NCBI GenBank assembly: GCA_030789695.1
Contig: CM061142.1
Location: 141,455,637-141,519,636, forward strand
Reading direction: 5' to 3'
Length of the DNA stretch: 64,000 nt
From: Scilla litardierei
Lineage: Eukaryota; Streptophyta; Magnoliopsida; Asparagales; Asparagaceae
In this document: positions 8,592-19,838 of the stretch, in pieces
Numbering within the stretch: the first letter of the stretch is position 1
Layout of the letters: the number at the start of each line of letters is the position of its first letter
Translations under genes and position numbers: made by a program
The notes under the pieces: model-generated
Told to the model about the DNA's origin: nothing
Seen by the model: only the letters and a program-made list of their open reading frames with translations
Database searches by the model: none

Positions 8592-11282
8592 CTAGAGAAA
8601 GATTTGCTCGACTACCCTCTCCTTGTTTTTGGGATCTGGGGGCTTCTCTTTCGTATTGGCGTTCACCGCCATCTTCTTAAGGATCCGGACCTCGTCTTTG
8701 GTGAGGTCCATGGGTTCTTTCCCCGTTTTCCTCGTAGGAGGAGCCTTGGGGAACCCGGGAGGGGTCGTACGTGCTGCATTCGCTTTCCCAGCAGCATCAT
8801 TGTTCTTGGGGCCGTCTTGGTCTTCTGAATCACCCAAGTTATCGGGGGGATTTCTTAAGAGAATCTCCCAGGAGCTCTCTTCAGCAGCTTTATCTTCTTC
8901 CACCTCCAGCAAATTACACCGAGGGTCATCTGGGGGATCAGGGTACTTCATGGACAACCCCAGATCGAATTCAACCTTTTCTCCGCTGACGTTTAGCGAA
9001 ATTTTTCCATTCTTCACATCAATCAAAACGCCAGCAGTGGCCATGAAAGGCCATCCCAGGATGATGGGGGTGTGTGCGTCTTCAGGCATGTCCATGACAA
9101 CGAAGTCCACTGGCACATGCACCCCTTTTACATTGACGGGGAGGTCATCCACAATCCCCACAGGATATTTGACCGACCGGTCAGCAAGTTGTAGGGTCAT
9201 ACCGGTGGGCTCTAAATCACCCATTCCTATCCTCTTATACATCGATAAGGGCACCAAACTGACACTCGCTCCGAGATCGACGAGTGCACGATGAATCTTT
9301 ACTGCCCCGATCGTGCAAGGGATTGAGAAGCTCCCCGGGTCTTTAAGTTTCGGCGGGTTTGCCCTCTGGATGAGAGCGCTACACTCCATCGTCAACACTA
9401 CTTTCTCCTTTCTAGACCCTCTCGTCACCAAATCCTTTAGGAATTTCGCATAGGAGGGGATTGTTTCGATTGCTTCCAGGAAGGGGATTTGCAAGCTCAA
9501 ATCCTTGACCATGGAGAAGAACTTGCCATATTTCTCATCGATTTTGGCCTGAGCTAACCGTTGTGGAAAAGGCACAACGGGTTTGAACACTTTCAGGCTC
9601 CCTTCCTCGTTCTTCTTCTTCTCTTCTTCAGAGACTCCATCCGGAGTCGTATGATTTGATGACAAAACACCGGCGTCGTTTGATTTTTCAATCGGTCGCT
9701 CGACGACCAACGGTGCTTCCGGTCTGTTAGGGGGCACTCTAGTAGGGATTTGTGTCCCGCTTCTCAGAACGATAGCGGACACATTTGCGTGCTCGTGCAC
9801 GAGTGCCAACGTTTGGGTTGCTCCCCTCGGGTTCACCTCAGGTTGTGGCGGCAATTGGTTTTGTGACCTTGAAAGGGTCGCCACTTGTAACCCCAGCTGG
9901 GTTACTTGGTCCGTGAGGGCCCGCTGACCCATTTCCAGCTTTTGATTGATCTTCTCCTGGTTGGTTATATATTGAGTCAAGAGAGACTCAACCGGAGAGA
10001 CGGCCCTCTGTTGGCCATACTGCTGATGCTGCTGGATTGGCTGCTGATTCCTGGGGGCGTAATATTGTTGCTGAGGCTACTGCTGATATTGTTGCTGCTG
10101 AAACTGACTCTACTGTGGCCTAGTCGGCTGATATGTTTGTTGTTGCGGCTGCTGAGGCGGCGAGGGCTGGAATGGTGCCCGGTAACCAAAGTTAGGGTGG
10201 TTCCGGTTGTTTGGAGAGTAGGCCGGGTTGGAATTGGTTCTTGGTGGATACGGCGCATTTCCCGTGGGGTTGTAAAATAGTGCGCTCGCCTGATCCAACG
10301 GTGGTGAGACGTCACCACCATCGAATTCCCCAAAAACTTCGGATTCTACCGCAGCAATCTGTTGTGTACCGGCCCCACCAGCTCCTACCATTAGTGCGGA
10401 GATCTGGGTCGAAAGCAAGTCGAACTTGCTTGAAAGTTTGTCGACGTCCTCGACTCTGTGTATACCCCCAGACCTGGGTGTGGCTCTCTCGTCACACCAC
10501 CGTTCATTGTTGGATGCCATATTTTCCAGAATATGTCCGGCATCTTCCTCGCTCCTTGACATGAAGGAACCCCCAGCCGCGGCGTCCATAGAAGATTTTA
10601 GGTCATCCCTCAGCCCATTGTAGAACAGATTAATAATCTGCCACTTCGGAAGCTCATGGTGAGGGCATCTTCTCTGCATTTCCTTGTATCTCGTCCAAGC
10701 TTCATGCAAGGACTCGTGGCTGGCCTGGGAGAAGGAGGAGATCTCACTCCTCAACTTCATGGTCTTCCCCGGAGGAAAGAACTTCGTCAGAAAAGCGTTG
10801 GAGAGCTTCTCCCAGGTATTGAAAGTGTTGGGGTCCTTCCCCCTAAGCCATTGCTTGGCTTTGTCTCGCAACGATAAGGGGAACAGCTTCAGACGGATCG
10901 CCTCAGTCGTGACACCATTAATCCGGAAGGTGTCACATTTCTCCAAGAAGGAGTCTAGATGCTCGATCGGGCTCTCCATGGGTGCACCCGAAAACTGATC
11001 CTGCTGGATCCATGTCACCAAAGACGGCTTTAGCTCGAAGCTTTGGGCCGTAATAGCTGGAGGACGGATGGCGGAAGTGGACTCGATAGATGGCATCGAG
11101 TACTCCAACAGGGACTTGTGAGGCGGGGTGTCCTCCTCCATGGCTTCAGGATCCTCCCTTCTTCGCTTCTCGGCGGCCAAACGCCTAAGGGTGGCGTTAA
11201 TCTCTGGATCAACGGGGATCAAGTCGTCGAGACTTCTTGAACTCCTGCGCATGAAAAACAACAAACACCCGTGAAGCGACAA
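8592..11282 (-). pseudogene. gag-pro: A3 gag-protease ORF with two TAG stops
   Basis: One frame runs from 11282 (a likely start is the internal Met at 11249) to 8592, interrupted by TAG at 10110-10112 and 10077-10079. The N-terminal part has a Retrotrans_gag-type capsid domain (roughly residues 100-225 of the 390-aa segment), followed by a Gln/Pro-rich tail. After the stops a 462-aa segment has a retropepsin domain with DLGAS (about residue 236) and a downstream LGWPFM motif. The usual active site is D-[ST]-G; Leu in this position occurs in some Athila-like proteases. No RT, RNase H or integrase follows. Both stops look like CAG to TAG changes. The product would be Gag and protease for particle formation, so A3 could not reverse-transcribe itself. 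Confidence 0.8.
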
Positions 11283-11420
11283 GCGGGAGAGAGACAGATA
11301 AGATAAGAAATAAAAAGAAGAAAATAAAAAGGAAAAAGAAGAATGCGAAAATTATCGCGAGGTAGGGATAAGAGCTAGACACTAGGGTTCAAGAGATCCT
11401 AAAATAACAAGCATGTTGCC
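11283..11420 (-). other. A3 leader between PBS and gag
   Basis: Purine-rich untranslated leader on the minus strand. I see no conserved structure beyond A-rich tracts. Confidence 0.5.
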
Positions 11421-11438
11421 TCCCCGGCAACGGCGCCA
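11421..11438 (-). other. Primer-binding site of A3 (tRNA-Asp type)
   Basis: Minus strand TGGCGCCGTTGCCGGGGA lies six bases from the LTR end at 11445 and is identical to the A2 PBS. Confidence 0.9.
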
Positions 11439-11444
11439 TAAACT

Positions 11445-12281
11445 TGACGTTGCCCCCGGTTTGCTAGCCGCAAATGGCCGGGGGACCCGCATGAGGGTTT
11501 AGATATTTGTAACCGCAAGCGCACGGTGTTGTAGTGTGGCTTGGGGGTCGAACACAGGGAGGCTAGGATGTGCTTGTGTCAAGGAGGACCGAAATCACCC
11601 CGTGGGCGAGCTAGCCCGAATCGGTTGATGGGTTGTCACGGGAAAGGAATGCAAGGGATGAACAATAAGAAAATAAACCCGGGACTTTGGCTTCCACTCC
11701 AACGAGCGACTCCCGCCGATACGACCTACGGGTAGGATGGCGATCGGAATTAGGGTCTAATGGTGAGACGTTGCCTCTGAAAGTGGTACCGGCATCCCAT
11801 GGGCCCGATATTCCGGTCGGTGCCCAGGATGATACACCGAACTTCCCGGGTTCGATCAGTGGGCACTCCCGTGTCCATTAACACTGATCGATTCCGGGAG
11901 CACTAAGCTCGCAACGATAACTCCCAACGTCTCATCCTGCCGCTCCCGCGCGCTAGGATTCGGCGTCTACGCTAAGGGCGTGAGCTATGGCTAGGGAGTC
12001 AACCGCCAAGTTTATTCCCCCTTGGCCCAACGGTCAAAGGCGGTCTTTTTCCCAGATTTGGGATCTACTCACACATATTTAGTAAAAAGTGATCTAAACG
12101 AAAATGGACCGTAAAAATCATGATCAGACAATAGAAATGCAATGGAGTAAAGCAATTAAGATAATACTAAAGTTTGACAAAGATCTGAAAACTTACAAAA
12201 ACTGGGAAATTACAGCCGTCACAAAATGAAGAAAACAGTAAAAATAACCAACTCCCGTTTCTCAAAGACCTAGGGGTCCTA
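11445..12281 (-). mobile_element. A3 5' LTR, R/U5 part, cut by copia element C
   Basis: This matches the A1 LTR from its 3' end (717 onwards) up to just before the TATA region, with diverged ends. At 12281, in the tract GGGGTCCTAT, it is interrupted by element C. The sequence on the far side of C (20457) does not resume here; it starts further back in the LTR, so about 230 bp is represented twice. Confidence 0.75.
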
Positions 12282-12560
12282 TGAAGGATCCTGCCAAAAC
12301 AGAGTTAGGATCGATAATTAAAGTGGAGACTTACGCTTGCGTATGCGGAACGGTAGTCTCGGAACTTTGCCTTCGGATTCGCCACGACGGATCGAGTCTT
12401 CTCACGAACGGAGTAAGGCTACTAATCCACAATCTAAATCTCTATTTTAGATTAAGAACTTGGAAAGAGGAAGAGAAAGGATTTCTGCAGAGCTTCGCTA
12501 GGATGAAGATGCATGCATGAATTTCATGCAAATGGTGTAAGAAATGGCTTACCCTTGGGT

Positions 12561-12572
12561 CTTATTTATAGC
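12561..12572 (-). promoter_or_regulatory. TATA box of element C LTR
   Basis: Minus strand GCTATAAATAAG, about 25 bp downstream of a 23-bp palindrome. The other LTR has the same box at about 20131-20142. Confidence 0.55.
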
Positions 12573-12595
12573 CCCCAAGGTAGTTATTTTAGGGT

Positions 12596-12694
12596 AAGTT
12601 GTTCCTTTGGAACAACTTAATTAAGGTGTACCATGATACATGGCACATTATAAGCTTAAGTTGTACCATATGCATGGTACAACATAAGCTTAAG
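12596..12694. repeat. Palindromes upstream of the element C TATA box
   Basis: AAGTTGTTCC-TTT-GGAACAACTT (12596-12618) is a perfect inverted repeat. TTGTACCATATGCATGGTACAA (12661-12682) is a near-perfect one, itself flanked by AAGCTTAAG on both sides. Both are kept in the right LTR (about 20167-20265). Confidence 0.75.
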
Positions 12695-12885
12695 ATATTC
12701 CCCCTTTATTAGCCATATGTCGCATGCACTTATGCATATATAATGCGACTTTCCCACTCATCCAGAGATCCTCTCCGCAAGGGAACAGATTCCCTTTGCA
12801 CACGACTTCGTGTACGCGACGTTCGAGGTCCGTATTTCCTCGTACATCCCCCACAAGGGTGTACAAACGTCTTCCATATCCAACA

Positions 12886-13941
12886 TCTCCCACTCACACT
12901 TGAGGGGATTGTAAGAGAACGTCTTTCTCTTAGTTCTTTTATCTATCATACCGAGAAATAGACCGTGCGACCGTCATGCGCGTAGAGTCTGTTGTTGTGC
13001 ACTTGTTAGAGATACACAACGACCTCGAAGGTGCAAAGTTGAGTAGTTCAACGCATGCTTTACCCTAGATTATTTCTTCACATTTCTTGTACTTTATATT
13101 CAACAATTGAATCCCATCTGGATTACAATTGGCTGGCCAGCTTTGAATCACTAAAGTCCAAATGCGAATATGAAATCAATCTTCCTCTTCTTGCGAACCT
13201 TCTGATCTTGACTTGATTCGCTTTTCTAACGTGCCCCGCCGAGCCGAATTACCATAGCCCATTAGTAACACGCTAAGATAGCGATCATCTCGTCAAATCT
13301 AAAGGAACCAATTGGAGTCCTTGAGGGTAAGAGTTAAGACCCGTATGGCCTTTGAGTCTCACATAATAGCAAACACTATTGCTACTAACTCAGTGGTCGA
13401 AATGCATACGTGGTATGAACACGTATTACAACATCACTCCTTTCCCAGGGAGAGTATGTCTTAATGATGTTGTACGGATGAAAATATCAGACACCACTGT
13501 GCCTATCTTTTTAAGTCCCCTTACTACTCGTGAAATATTCACGGACTCTCATCCTGCATAAGACAGATAGGATTTTAAAAAATCCTACGAGATCTCTTTC
13601 AAATATCCTTGTGATACAGATCTCAGATCTTTTGTAAGCATCCATATGATGCAGATCTTTTATTCGACTATCTTGTTTAAGTCATGACTCTAAATCATTT
13701 AATGATTTTGACTTTAAACTAGTCTCATCTCTATCTTATCCATCTGATAAGATAAGGCGGTTGCTCATGTGAGAGAGCCAACCTTAATCTGTCCGACATA
13801 CACACAATAAAATAGCTGAGACTTAAACACAAATGTACATAAAATTATTTGTAAGAAACTTGTATGCAATATATAAAAGAACTTATTTCTTTTATTAAAC
13901 TTTGATCTTCTATAGACATGGGAAATATTACAAGATACAGC
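12886..13941 (-). other. Element C 3' untranslated region
   Basis: About 1 kb between the polyprotein stop and the PPT, with no credible ORF. It has T-rich sequence and a few short repeats around AGATCTT (13590-13660). I cannot assign a function. Confidence 0.5.
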
Positions 13942-16900
13942 TCAGCACCTACGCATTCCCATAGATGATAAGTGTTTGTAGAACACATCTATGGGGATCG
14001 CCTTCGTAAGGGGATCCGCTATCATCTCATGCGTGGATATGTATCCAATGTCTACTTCCTTCCGTTTGTCATAGTCTTTTGCAAACTTGAATCGAATGTC
14101 AATGTGTTTGGTCTTACAATGAAATTTAGGATCTTTGACGTAGGCAATCGAAGCTTGACTATCACTGTATATAGGAACAATGCTTGAGTCAGTGGCATTC
14201 GTCAGCCTGTCTAAGAATTTCCTAAGCCAAACAGCTTCTTGGACTGCCATGCTGAACACTACGAACTCGGCTTCCATGGTTGATAGAGCGATGCAGGTTT
14301 GTTTCTTGCTGCTCCAGGATATTGCACCATTCCCGAGTAAGAAAACAAAGCCTGAGGTAGATCTTCGCTCGTCGAGATCACCTGCCCAATCAGCATCGGT
14401 ATAGCCTTCGAGTCTCAAGGTATTGCCTTGATAGCATAACACATAGTCCGCAGTCCCTTTGAGGTACCTTAATATCCTCTTCACCGCTTTCCAGTGTGTC
14501 TGTCCTGGGTTGGATTGGTAACGGCTTACCATACCAACACCATAGCAAATGTCTGGTCTGGTACACATCATAGCGTACATCAGACTCCCGACAGCACTGG
14601 AGTATGGAACTTTTTCCATAACTTTCCTTTCTTTTGGATCTTTGGGACACATTTCCAAACATAGACCCTCGCCTTTGCTTATTGGAGTATCAATTGGCTT
14701 GCAGTCCTGCATATTAAACCGTTCCAAAACTTTCTTTATATATGTCTCTTGAGAGAGAGAAAGAAGTTTCTTGGAACGATTCCTTGAGATCTTAACCCCA
14801 AGGATATATGCAGCTTCACCCATGTCTTTCATCTCAAAGACGGATGAAAGCCAAGCTTTGATATCCACGACAAGATGCTTATCATTTCCGGCTATAAGTA
14901 TGTCATCTACATAAAGAGACATAATTACATACTTGTTTTTAATCCTCTTAATATATACGCAGTTGTCTTCGTCGAGCATGGAGAATCCATACGACAAAAC
15001 AACTTCTTGAAAGCGCATATACCACTGCCTTGAGGATTGTTTAAGACCATATATGGATTTACGAAGTTTACAAACCTTATGTTTGTTTTCTTCTTGTACG
15101 AACCCGTTTGGTTGTTCCATGTAGATCTCCTCATCTAGTTCTCCGTTAAGAAAAGCAGTCTTTACATCCATCTGATGTAATTCGAGGTCCAAACAAGCCA
15201 CCATTGCCAGAATTAAGCGAATGGAGGTAAAATGCACGACAGGAGAGAAAGTCTCTTCGTAGTCTATTCCTTCCTGTTGCGTGAAACCTTTCGCAACAAG
15301 GCGAGCTTTATATTTCTCGATGGAGCCATCAGCCTTATGCTTGATTTTGAGAACCCACTTGTTCCCAATGGCTCTACGTCCCTTAGGTAAATCAACCAAG
15401 TCCCAGACTTGGTTTGTTTTCATGGATTGAAGTTCTTCTTCCATTGCCGCTATCCATTTATCTTTAGCAGGGCATGTGACGGCCTGTTTGAAATTTGCAG
15501 GTTCGTCATCATCTTGTAGTAATGTCATGAATGTTTGAGGAAATTCATCCTCAAATCTCAGAGGTGTTAGCCTCGTTCGATTACTACGTCTTGTTTGAGT
15601 CTGATCACTCCCACTTGGAATGACATCACTCCCACTTGGAATAATATCACTCCCACTCGGAATAGGATTGGTATCGTTCGTATCATCAATTGGTGAAGTT
15701 TGAAACGTATTTTCTTCTTCACCAAGAATTCTCCCACTCGAACGTTCCGATCCTTCTTGATCCCAAGTCTCAAACAAGGATAAGTCTTGACTTATCTCAC
15801 CCTGTCTTGGAAACTCGTTTTCCAAGAAGACAACATCCCTCGACTCGAATTCTATTAGACCCCCATTGTCCTCTTGACCGACGAAAACATATCCTTTGGA
15901 GTTTTCAGCGTATCGGATGAAGATACACTTCCTCCCACGTGGCCCAAGTTTGCCATATTTGTGAGAGGATAAATGTGCGTAAGAGGCACAACCCCAAGGT
16001 TTTAGAATGTTTAAGTCTGGAGTTCTATTGTTCCACAACTCATAAGGAGTAGAACTTACCGACTTCGAGGGTACACGGTTTAAGATGAATGCTGCCGTCA
16101 ATAATGCGTCACCCCAAAAAGTGATAGGCAAATTTGCCTGAGACATCATTGATCGGACCATTTCCATCAATGTCCTATTTCTTCTTTCCGCAACACCGTT
16201 TTGTTGCGGAGTATAAGGCATAGTTATTTGATGAACTATGCCTTTTTCATCACAAAGTTCCTTAAAACTTATTGATTGATATTCACCGCCCCTATCGGTT
16301 CGCAAAACCTTAATCTTGCGATCTAATTGATTCTCCACTAAACTCATATAGTTTTTAAAGCAAGCCAAAGCTTCACTTTTGTGGGATATCAAATAGATAT
16401 GTCCGAAACGGGTGAAGTCATCAATGAATGTGATGAAATAGGACTTCCCGCGTCTTGTCTTAACATTCATTGGACCGCAAATGTCCGAATGGATAAGCTG
16501 TAATGGAACTTCGGCCCTTGTGCCAGTTCCAAACGGCTTGCGACAAGTTTTCCCTACAAGACAATGTTCGCAAGTCGACATTTCAACTTTTGAAACATTA
16601 GATAGCAAGCCACTTTTGGCAAGTCTATCCATTCTAGTTGGTCCAATATGACCAAGTCTTGCATGCCAACAAATGATCTCAGAATTAGAGTTAGAAGCAT
16701 TTGTCAAATGAAAACTTTCATTAATGGAAGAAGAATCATCATACATTGTGTTTAATACAATTAATCCATTACAAACATTACCAGAACCAATCAAAGAATT
16801 ATTACAAACAAGGTCAACAGATTGTTTATAGAACCTCCACTCATAATCTAAAGACATTAACATGACCACGGATACGATATTTCTTCTAATATCTGGAGCA

Positions 16901-18084
16901 AAGAGGACGTCGTGCAATAATAATGTCCGGCCGTTGTCGAGAACTAGCTTACATGTTCCGACGCCTTTGACTTCAATACGAGTGTTGTTGCCGACGTATA
17001 TCCACTTTGTTCCTTGAGTTATCCTTCGATACTCTACGAAGAACCTTCCGTCCTTCGCAACGTGGTCTGTGGCCCCTGAATCAATCAACCAAAAATAGTT
17101 AGATTCAGCAAGAAACATGGAACTAGAAACACATATGTAACTAGCCCTACAAGTTACCTTATCACTTCCATCCGTACACTTACGGGCGAAGTGACTGTAC
17201 TTGTTGCACTTAAAGCACTTGATCTTCTTCAAGTTTTTCTTCTTTGAGTGCACATTCTTTTGCCACTTTTTGTTCTTAGTCTTCTTTGAGGTTTCCGGTT
17301 CTTGCTTTCGTTCGTTCACAAACCTTAAGCGTTTCCGCTTATTTCCTCCATGTGAGGAACTAGCGGCCACGTGCACTTCTGCACTTGGTTTTGCGGCTTG
17401 AATCCGCTCTTCCTCGAGTTCGAGGTGTTTCGAAACATCGCTTAAAGTTTTAATGCACTCATTATGAGTGAGGTGCATTTTCATGTTATCCCAGCTATCT
17501 GGGAGTGAACGAATGACTGCTTGGATCTGCTGTTCGTCAGACAGCGTAACACCCGCATCCTTTAATTCAGATATTAGATTCGCCATGTGGCGGAGATGCT
17601 TTTTCATAGAATGATCTCGCCGCATTTTGTACGAATCAAATTGAATATTCAAGGAGCGGAGTTTGGTAACCGAAGTTCCACCAAACTTTACTTCTAGCTC
17701 AGACCATATGTCTTTGGCTAGATCGAATTCCCGAAATAGACGCATTATGTCATTGTCCATCGCGGACAGTAACGTAATGCGTGCTATTTTGTTCTTTCGA
17801 GTCCAAGTGTCATAAGCTTCCCGGTCCCTCTTGTGTTGGGCCGTATTGCCCAACTCAGGTTCTACCATTATGTTTTGGAGTGTTTCGAGCACATCTTGCT
17901 CCTCCAAAACATATTGGATTTTAATTGACCAAAGTTTATAATTGTCGCCGTTGAGCTTTTCACCTTTGTTAAGCTCTGCGACAATATTCTTAGAAGCGGT
18001 AGACATATTCGATTCAAAAAACTGCAAAGAAAATGAAAAAACACGATCAAAATTCAATGCATAAAGTTTCGATTCTTTAAACAC
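13942..18084 (-). CDS. gag-pol: Element C Gag-Pol polyprotein, Ty1/copia, intact
   Basis: An uninterrupted 1380-codon frame encodes the whole copia polyprotein. A more likely start is Met27 (18006), where the conserved Gag N-terminus MSTASK begins. Domains in order are: UBN2-type Gag (about 40-240), CCHC knuckle (CFKCNKYSHFARKC, about 290-303), retropepsin DSGATDH (about 335), integrase zinc site H-x4-H...CEHC (about 473-508), integrase catalytic D (HSDICG), D (RTDRGGEY) and E (GVAERRNR), RT with YVDD (about 1058), and RNase H (TDADWAGD, about 1230; MEAEF; SDSQAS). Domain order PR-INT-RT-RH is the copia hallmark. No key residue is missing, so the protein could be functional. The linker between INT and RT has three tandem IPSGSD copies. 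I cannot name the lineage with certainty. Confidence 0.95.
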   Translation of the reverse strand: MFKESKLYALNFDRVFSFSLQFFESNMSTASKNIVAELNKGEKLNGDNYKLWSIKIQYVLEEQDVLETLQNIMVEPELGNTAQHKRDREAYDTWTRKNKIARITLLSAMDNDIMRLFREFDLAKDIWSELEVKFGGTSVTKLRSLNIQFDSYKMRRDHSMKKHLRHMANLISELKDAGVTLSDEQQIQAVIRSLPDSWDNMKMHLTHNECIKTLSDVSKHLELEEERIQAAKPSAEVHVAASSSHGGNKRKRLRFVNERKQEPETSKKTKNKKWQKNVHSKKKNLKKIKCFKCNKYSHFARKCTDGSDKVTCRASYICVSSSMFLAESNYFWLIDSGATDHVAKDGRFFVEYRRITQGTKWIYVGNNTRIEVKGVGTCKLVLDNGRTLLLHDVLFAPDIRRNIVSVVMLMSLDYEWRFYKQSVDLVCNNSLIGSGNVCNGLIVLNTMYDDSSSINESFHLTNASNSNSEIICWHARLGHIGPTRMDRLAKSGLLSNVSKVEMSTCEHCLVGKTCRKPFGTGTRAEVPLQLIHSDICGPMNVKTRRGKSYFITFIDDFTRFGHIYLISHKSEALACFKNYMSLVENQLDRKIKVLRTDRGGEYQSISFKELCDEKGIVHQITMPYTPQQNGVAERRNRTLMEMVRSMMSQANLPITFWGDALLTAAFILNRVPSKSVSSTPYELWNNRTPDLNILKPWGCASYAHLSSHKYGKLGPRGRKCIFIRYAENSKGYVFVGQEDNGGLIEFESRDVVFLENEFPRQGEISQDLSLFETWDQEGSERSSGRILGEEENTFQTSPIDDTNDTNPIPSGSDIIPSGSDVIPSGSDQTQTRRSNRTRLTPLRFEDEFPQTFMTLLQDDDEPANFKQAVTCPAKDKWIAAMEEELQSMKTNQVWDLVDLPKGRRAIGNKWVLKIKHKADGSIEKYKARLVAKGFTQQEGIDYEETFSPVVHFTSIRLILAMVACLDLELHQMDVKTAFLNGELDEEIYMEQPNGFVQEENKHKVCKLRKSIYGLKQSSRQWYMRFQEVVLSYGFSMLDEDNCVYIKRIKNKYVIMSLYVDDILIAGNDKHLVVDIKAWLSSVFEMKDMGEAAYILGVKISRNRSKKLLSLSQETYIKKVLERFNMQDCKPIDTPISKGEGLCLEMCPKDPKERKVMEKVPYSSAVGSLMYAMMCTRPDICYGVGMVSRYQSNPGQTHWKAVKRILRYLKGTADYVLCYQGNTLRLEGYTDADWAGDLDERRSTSGFVFLLGNGAISWSSKKQTCIALSTMEAEFVVFSMAVQEAVWLRKFLDRLTNATDSSIVPIYSDSQASIAYVKDPKFHCKTKHIDIRFKFAKDYDKRKEVDIGYISTHEMIADPLTKAIPIDVFYKHLSSMGMRRC

Positions 18085-18467
18085 TTGATAAGTTCCTTGG
18101 ATGCGTTGAAATGTTACTCTAGAATCGAGAAGTTCACTACGTTCCCAACTACCATCTAGAAGTAACTTTCAAAGTATCCCTCTTACTTATCTTAAGTAAA
18201 AAGAAATCAAAAATAATACCTGTATGGTATTAGCAGCGGAAAATTACTTTGAAAAACATATCTTTCAAAATAGAATAGGTGAGAATTAGCGCAAAGAATT
18301 TTAACGCAACAATTGCCAAGCCACGAGACCTGTTCTACACACCCATGGGTTAGATAACCATGGCCGGATCGTGGTAGGACTTGGAATTCTAAATTGCGCT
18401 ATCCCGATTTAAGGACGGGACATAACCTATTTGAAAAACATCTTTTTCCAAAAATTTGAAAGCACGT

Positions 18468-18600
18468 TGGCTAGTCTCCGTAGAGTAGAGCACAACGTCA
18501 CAAGTACATTGGCTAATCTCCGTAGAGTAGAGCACAATGACATGGCTAATCTCGCATGAAGTAGAGCACTATGGCTAATCTTCAAGGAGTAGAGCCCAAT
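18468..18600. repeat. Short tandem repeat, GTAGAGTAGAGCACAA type
   Basis: Four imperfect copies of a unit around TGGCTAATCTCCGTAGAGTAG, 28-40 bp long, become more diverged towards 18600. Confidence 0.7.
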
Positions 18601-18814
18601 TAAAAAAACTTCATTAAAAACGTTAGTTCCGTATGAACTAGTCGGCACTGTGGTTAGCCCCATATGGGCTAATCGGCACATTCGAGTTTGGCCAATGCCT
18701 TTTGTCACCCCGTATGGGTCAGTAGGCAAGTTTGCAGTCGACTCAGACCTTCTGCCAGATTGGTCGACCAAAACCACAAAATTGGTCGACCAATTTTCGA
18801 AAGCAACTTCTTCC

Positions 18815-19345
18815 CGGCCAGGGCCTCTGCCCTGGCCGGGGCTTGGCCAAGGGCCGGCCAGGGCCTCTGCCCTGGCCGGCCAGAGGGCCCTGGCCCCCTC
18901 GGCCAGGGCCGACCAGGCCCTGGCCTCTGCAAGGGCCGGCCGGCCAGGCCACTGGCCGGGGCCAGGGCTCCTGCCCTGGCCTCGGCCAGGCCCTGGCCTG
19001 AGGCCAGGGCGCTGCCCTGGCCTCTGCCAGGGCGGCCAGGCCCCTGGCCTGAGGCCAGGGCGCTGCCCTGGCCTCTGCCAGGGCGGCCTGGCCGCTGGCC
19101 GGGGCCAGGGCTCCTGCCCTGGCCTCTGCCAGGGCGGCCTGGCCGCTGGCCGGGGCTATGGCTCCTGCCCTGGCCTCGGCCAGGCCCTGGCCCTGGCAGT
19201 GGCCAGGGCGCCGGCCCTGGCCACTGCCAGGGCCGGCCTGGCCGGCAGGCCTTGGCCAAGGCCGGCCACTGCCGGCCTGGCCATGGCCGGTCATGGCCAA
19301 GACCATTCGGCGTTGGCCGGCCATGGCCCCTTTGGCCATGGCCGG
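18815..19345. repeat. GGCC-rich palindromic tandem array
   Basis: About 530 bp made almost only of GGCC, CAGGG and CCCTG blocks, for example GGCCAGGGCGCTGCCCTGGCC, which is self-complementary. A higher-order unit of roughly 60 bp recurs between 18940 and 19200. Surrounding sequence is AT-rich, so composition changes abruptly at both edges. Confidence 0.85.
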
Positions 19346-19838
19346 CCACCCCCTTTGAATGGGGTTGCCGCACTTATTCCTCCCCCTTGATGGGGTGGTC
19401 GCCGGTGGTTATTGGCTGTAGCCAACCCCCTCCGCTTGAGGAGGGGGGATGCATGGCCTTCATAGCCCATTTGGCCATGGTGCACATGCACCAAATTTCC
19501 TCTTACCCGATGGAAGTAACTACCATCATCTTCCTCGATGAAGCACCCGTTCGTCGATGAAGCACCCGTTCGTCGAGAAATTAGTTATTTCCTAATGGCC
19601 GTGTGCCAAAAATGAAAAATAACTTACTATGTGAACGGTCGGTTCTTCCCGTCACGTAGAGTTCCTACCATATCCGTAATGATAGGAGACCCTAACGTGA
19701 AAAGAACAACCGCTGCGTTCTCTCCGTCACGAAGCGTTCCTACTATATCCGTAATAGTAGGAGACCCATTCGTGAAAAAGACAACGACTCGTTCATAGTT
19801 TCGACGGGGTGGTGGTTTGACCGGGGCGAACCCATATG

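Larger units (their letters stand above)
12282..12885 (-). mobile_element. Element C: 3' LTR (604 bp)
   Basis: On the minus strand it starts TGTTGGATATGG at 12885. It ends GGATCCTTCA at 12282, where the other copy has CCTACA. By eye it differs from the right LTR by about eight substitutions and one indel, roughly 98-99% identity, so the insertion is fairly recent. It contains two long palindromes upstream of a TATA box. On the plus side the purine-rich tract at 12886-12900 (minus GTGTGAGTGGGAGA) serves as PPT. Confidence 0.85.
18085..19838 (-). other. Element C long 5' leader
   Basis: An unusually long untranslated leader, 1.75 kb, separates the PBS from the polyprotein. It contains a short tandem repeat (18468-18600), a very GC-rich GGCC array (18815-19345) and, nearest the PBS, paired CGTAATGATAGGAGACCC-like repeats (19670-19770). 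Long open frames on both strands here result from the lack of A/T in the array. Confidence 0.6.

Noticed and set aside
18650..19560. Long overlapping open frames of 198-290 aa on both strands in the GC-rich region
   Set aside because: They arise because the GGCC array has almost no stop codons. The peptides are Pro/Ala/Gly repeats in every frame with no domain.
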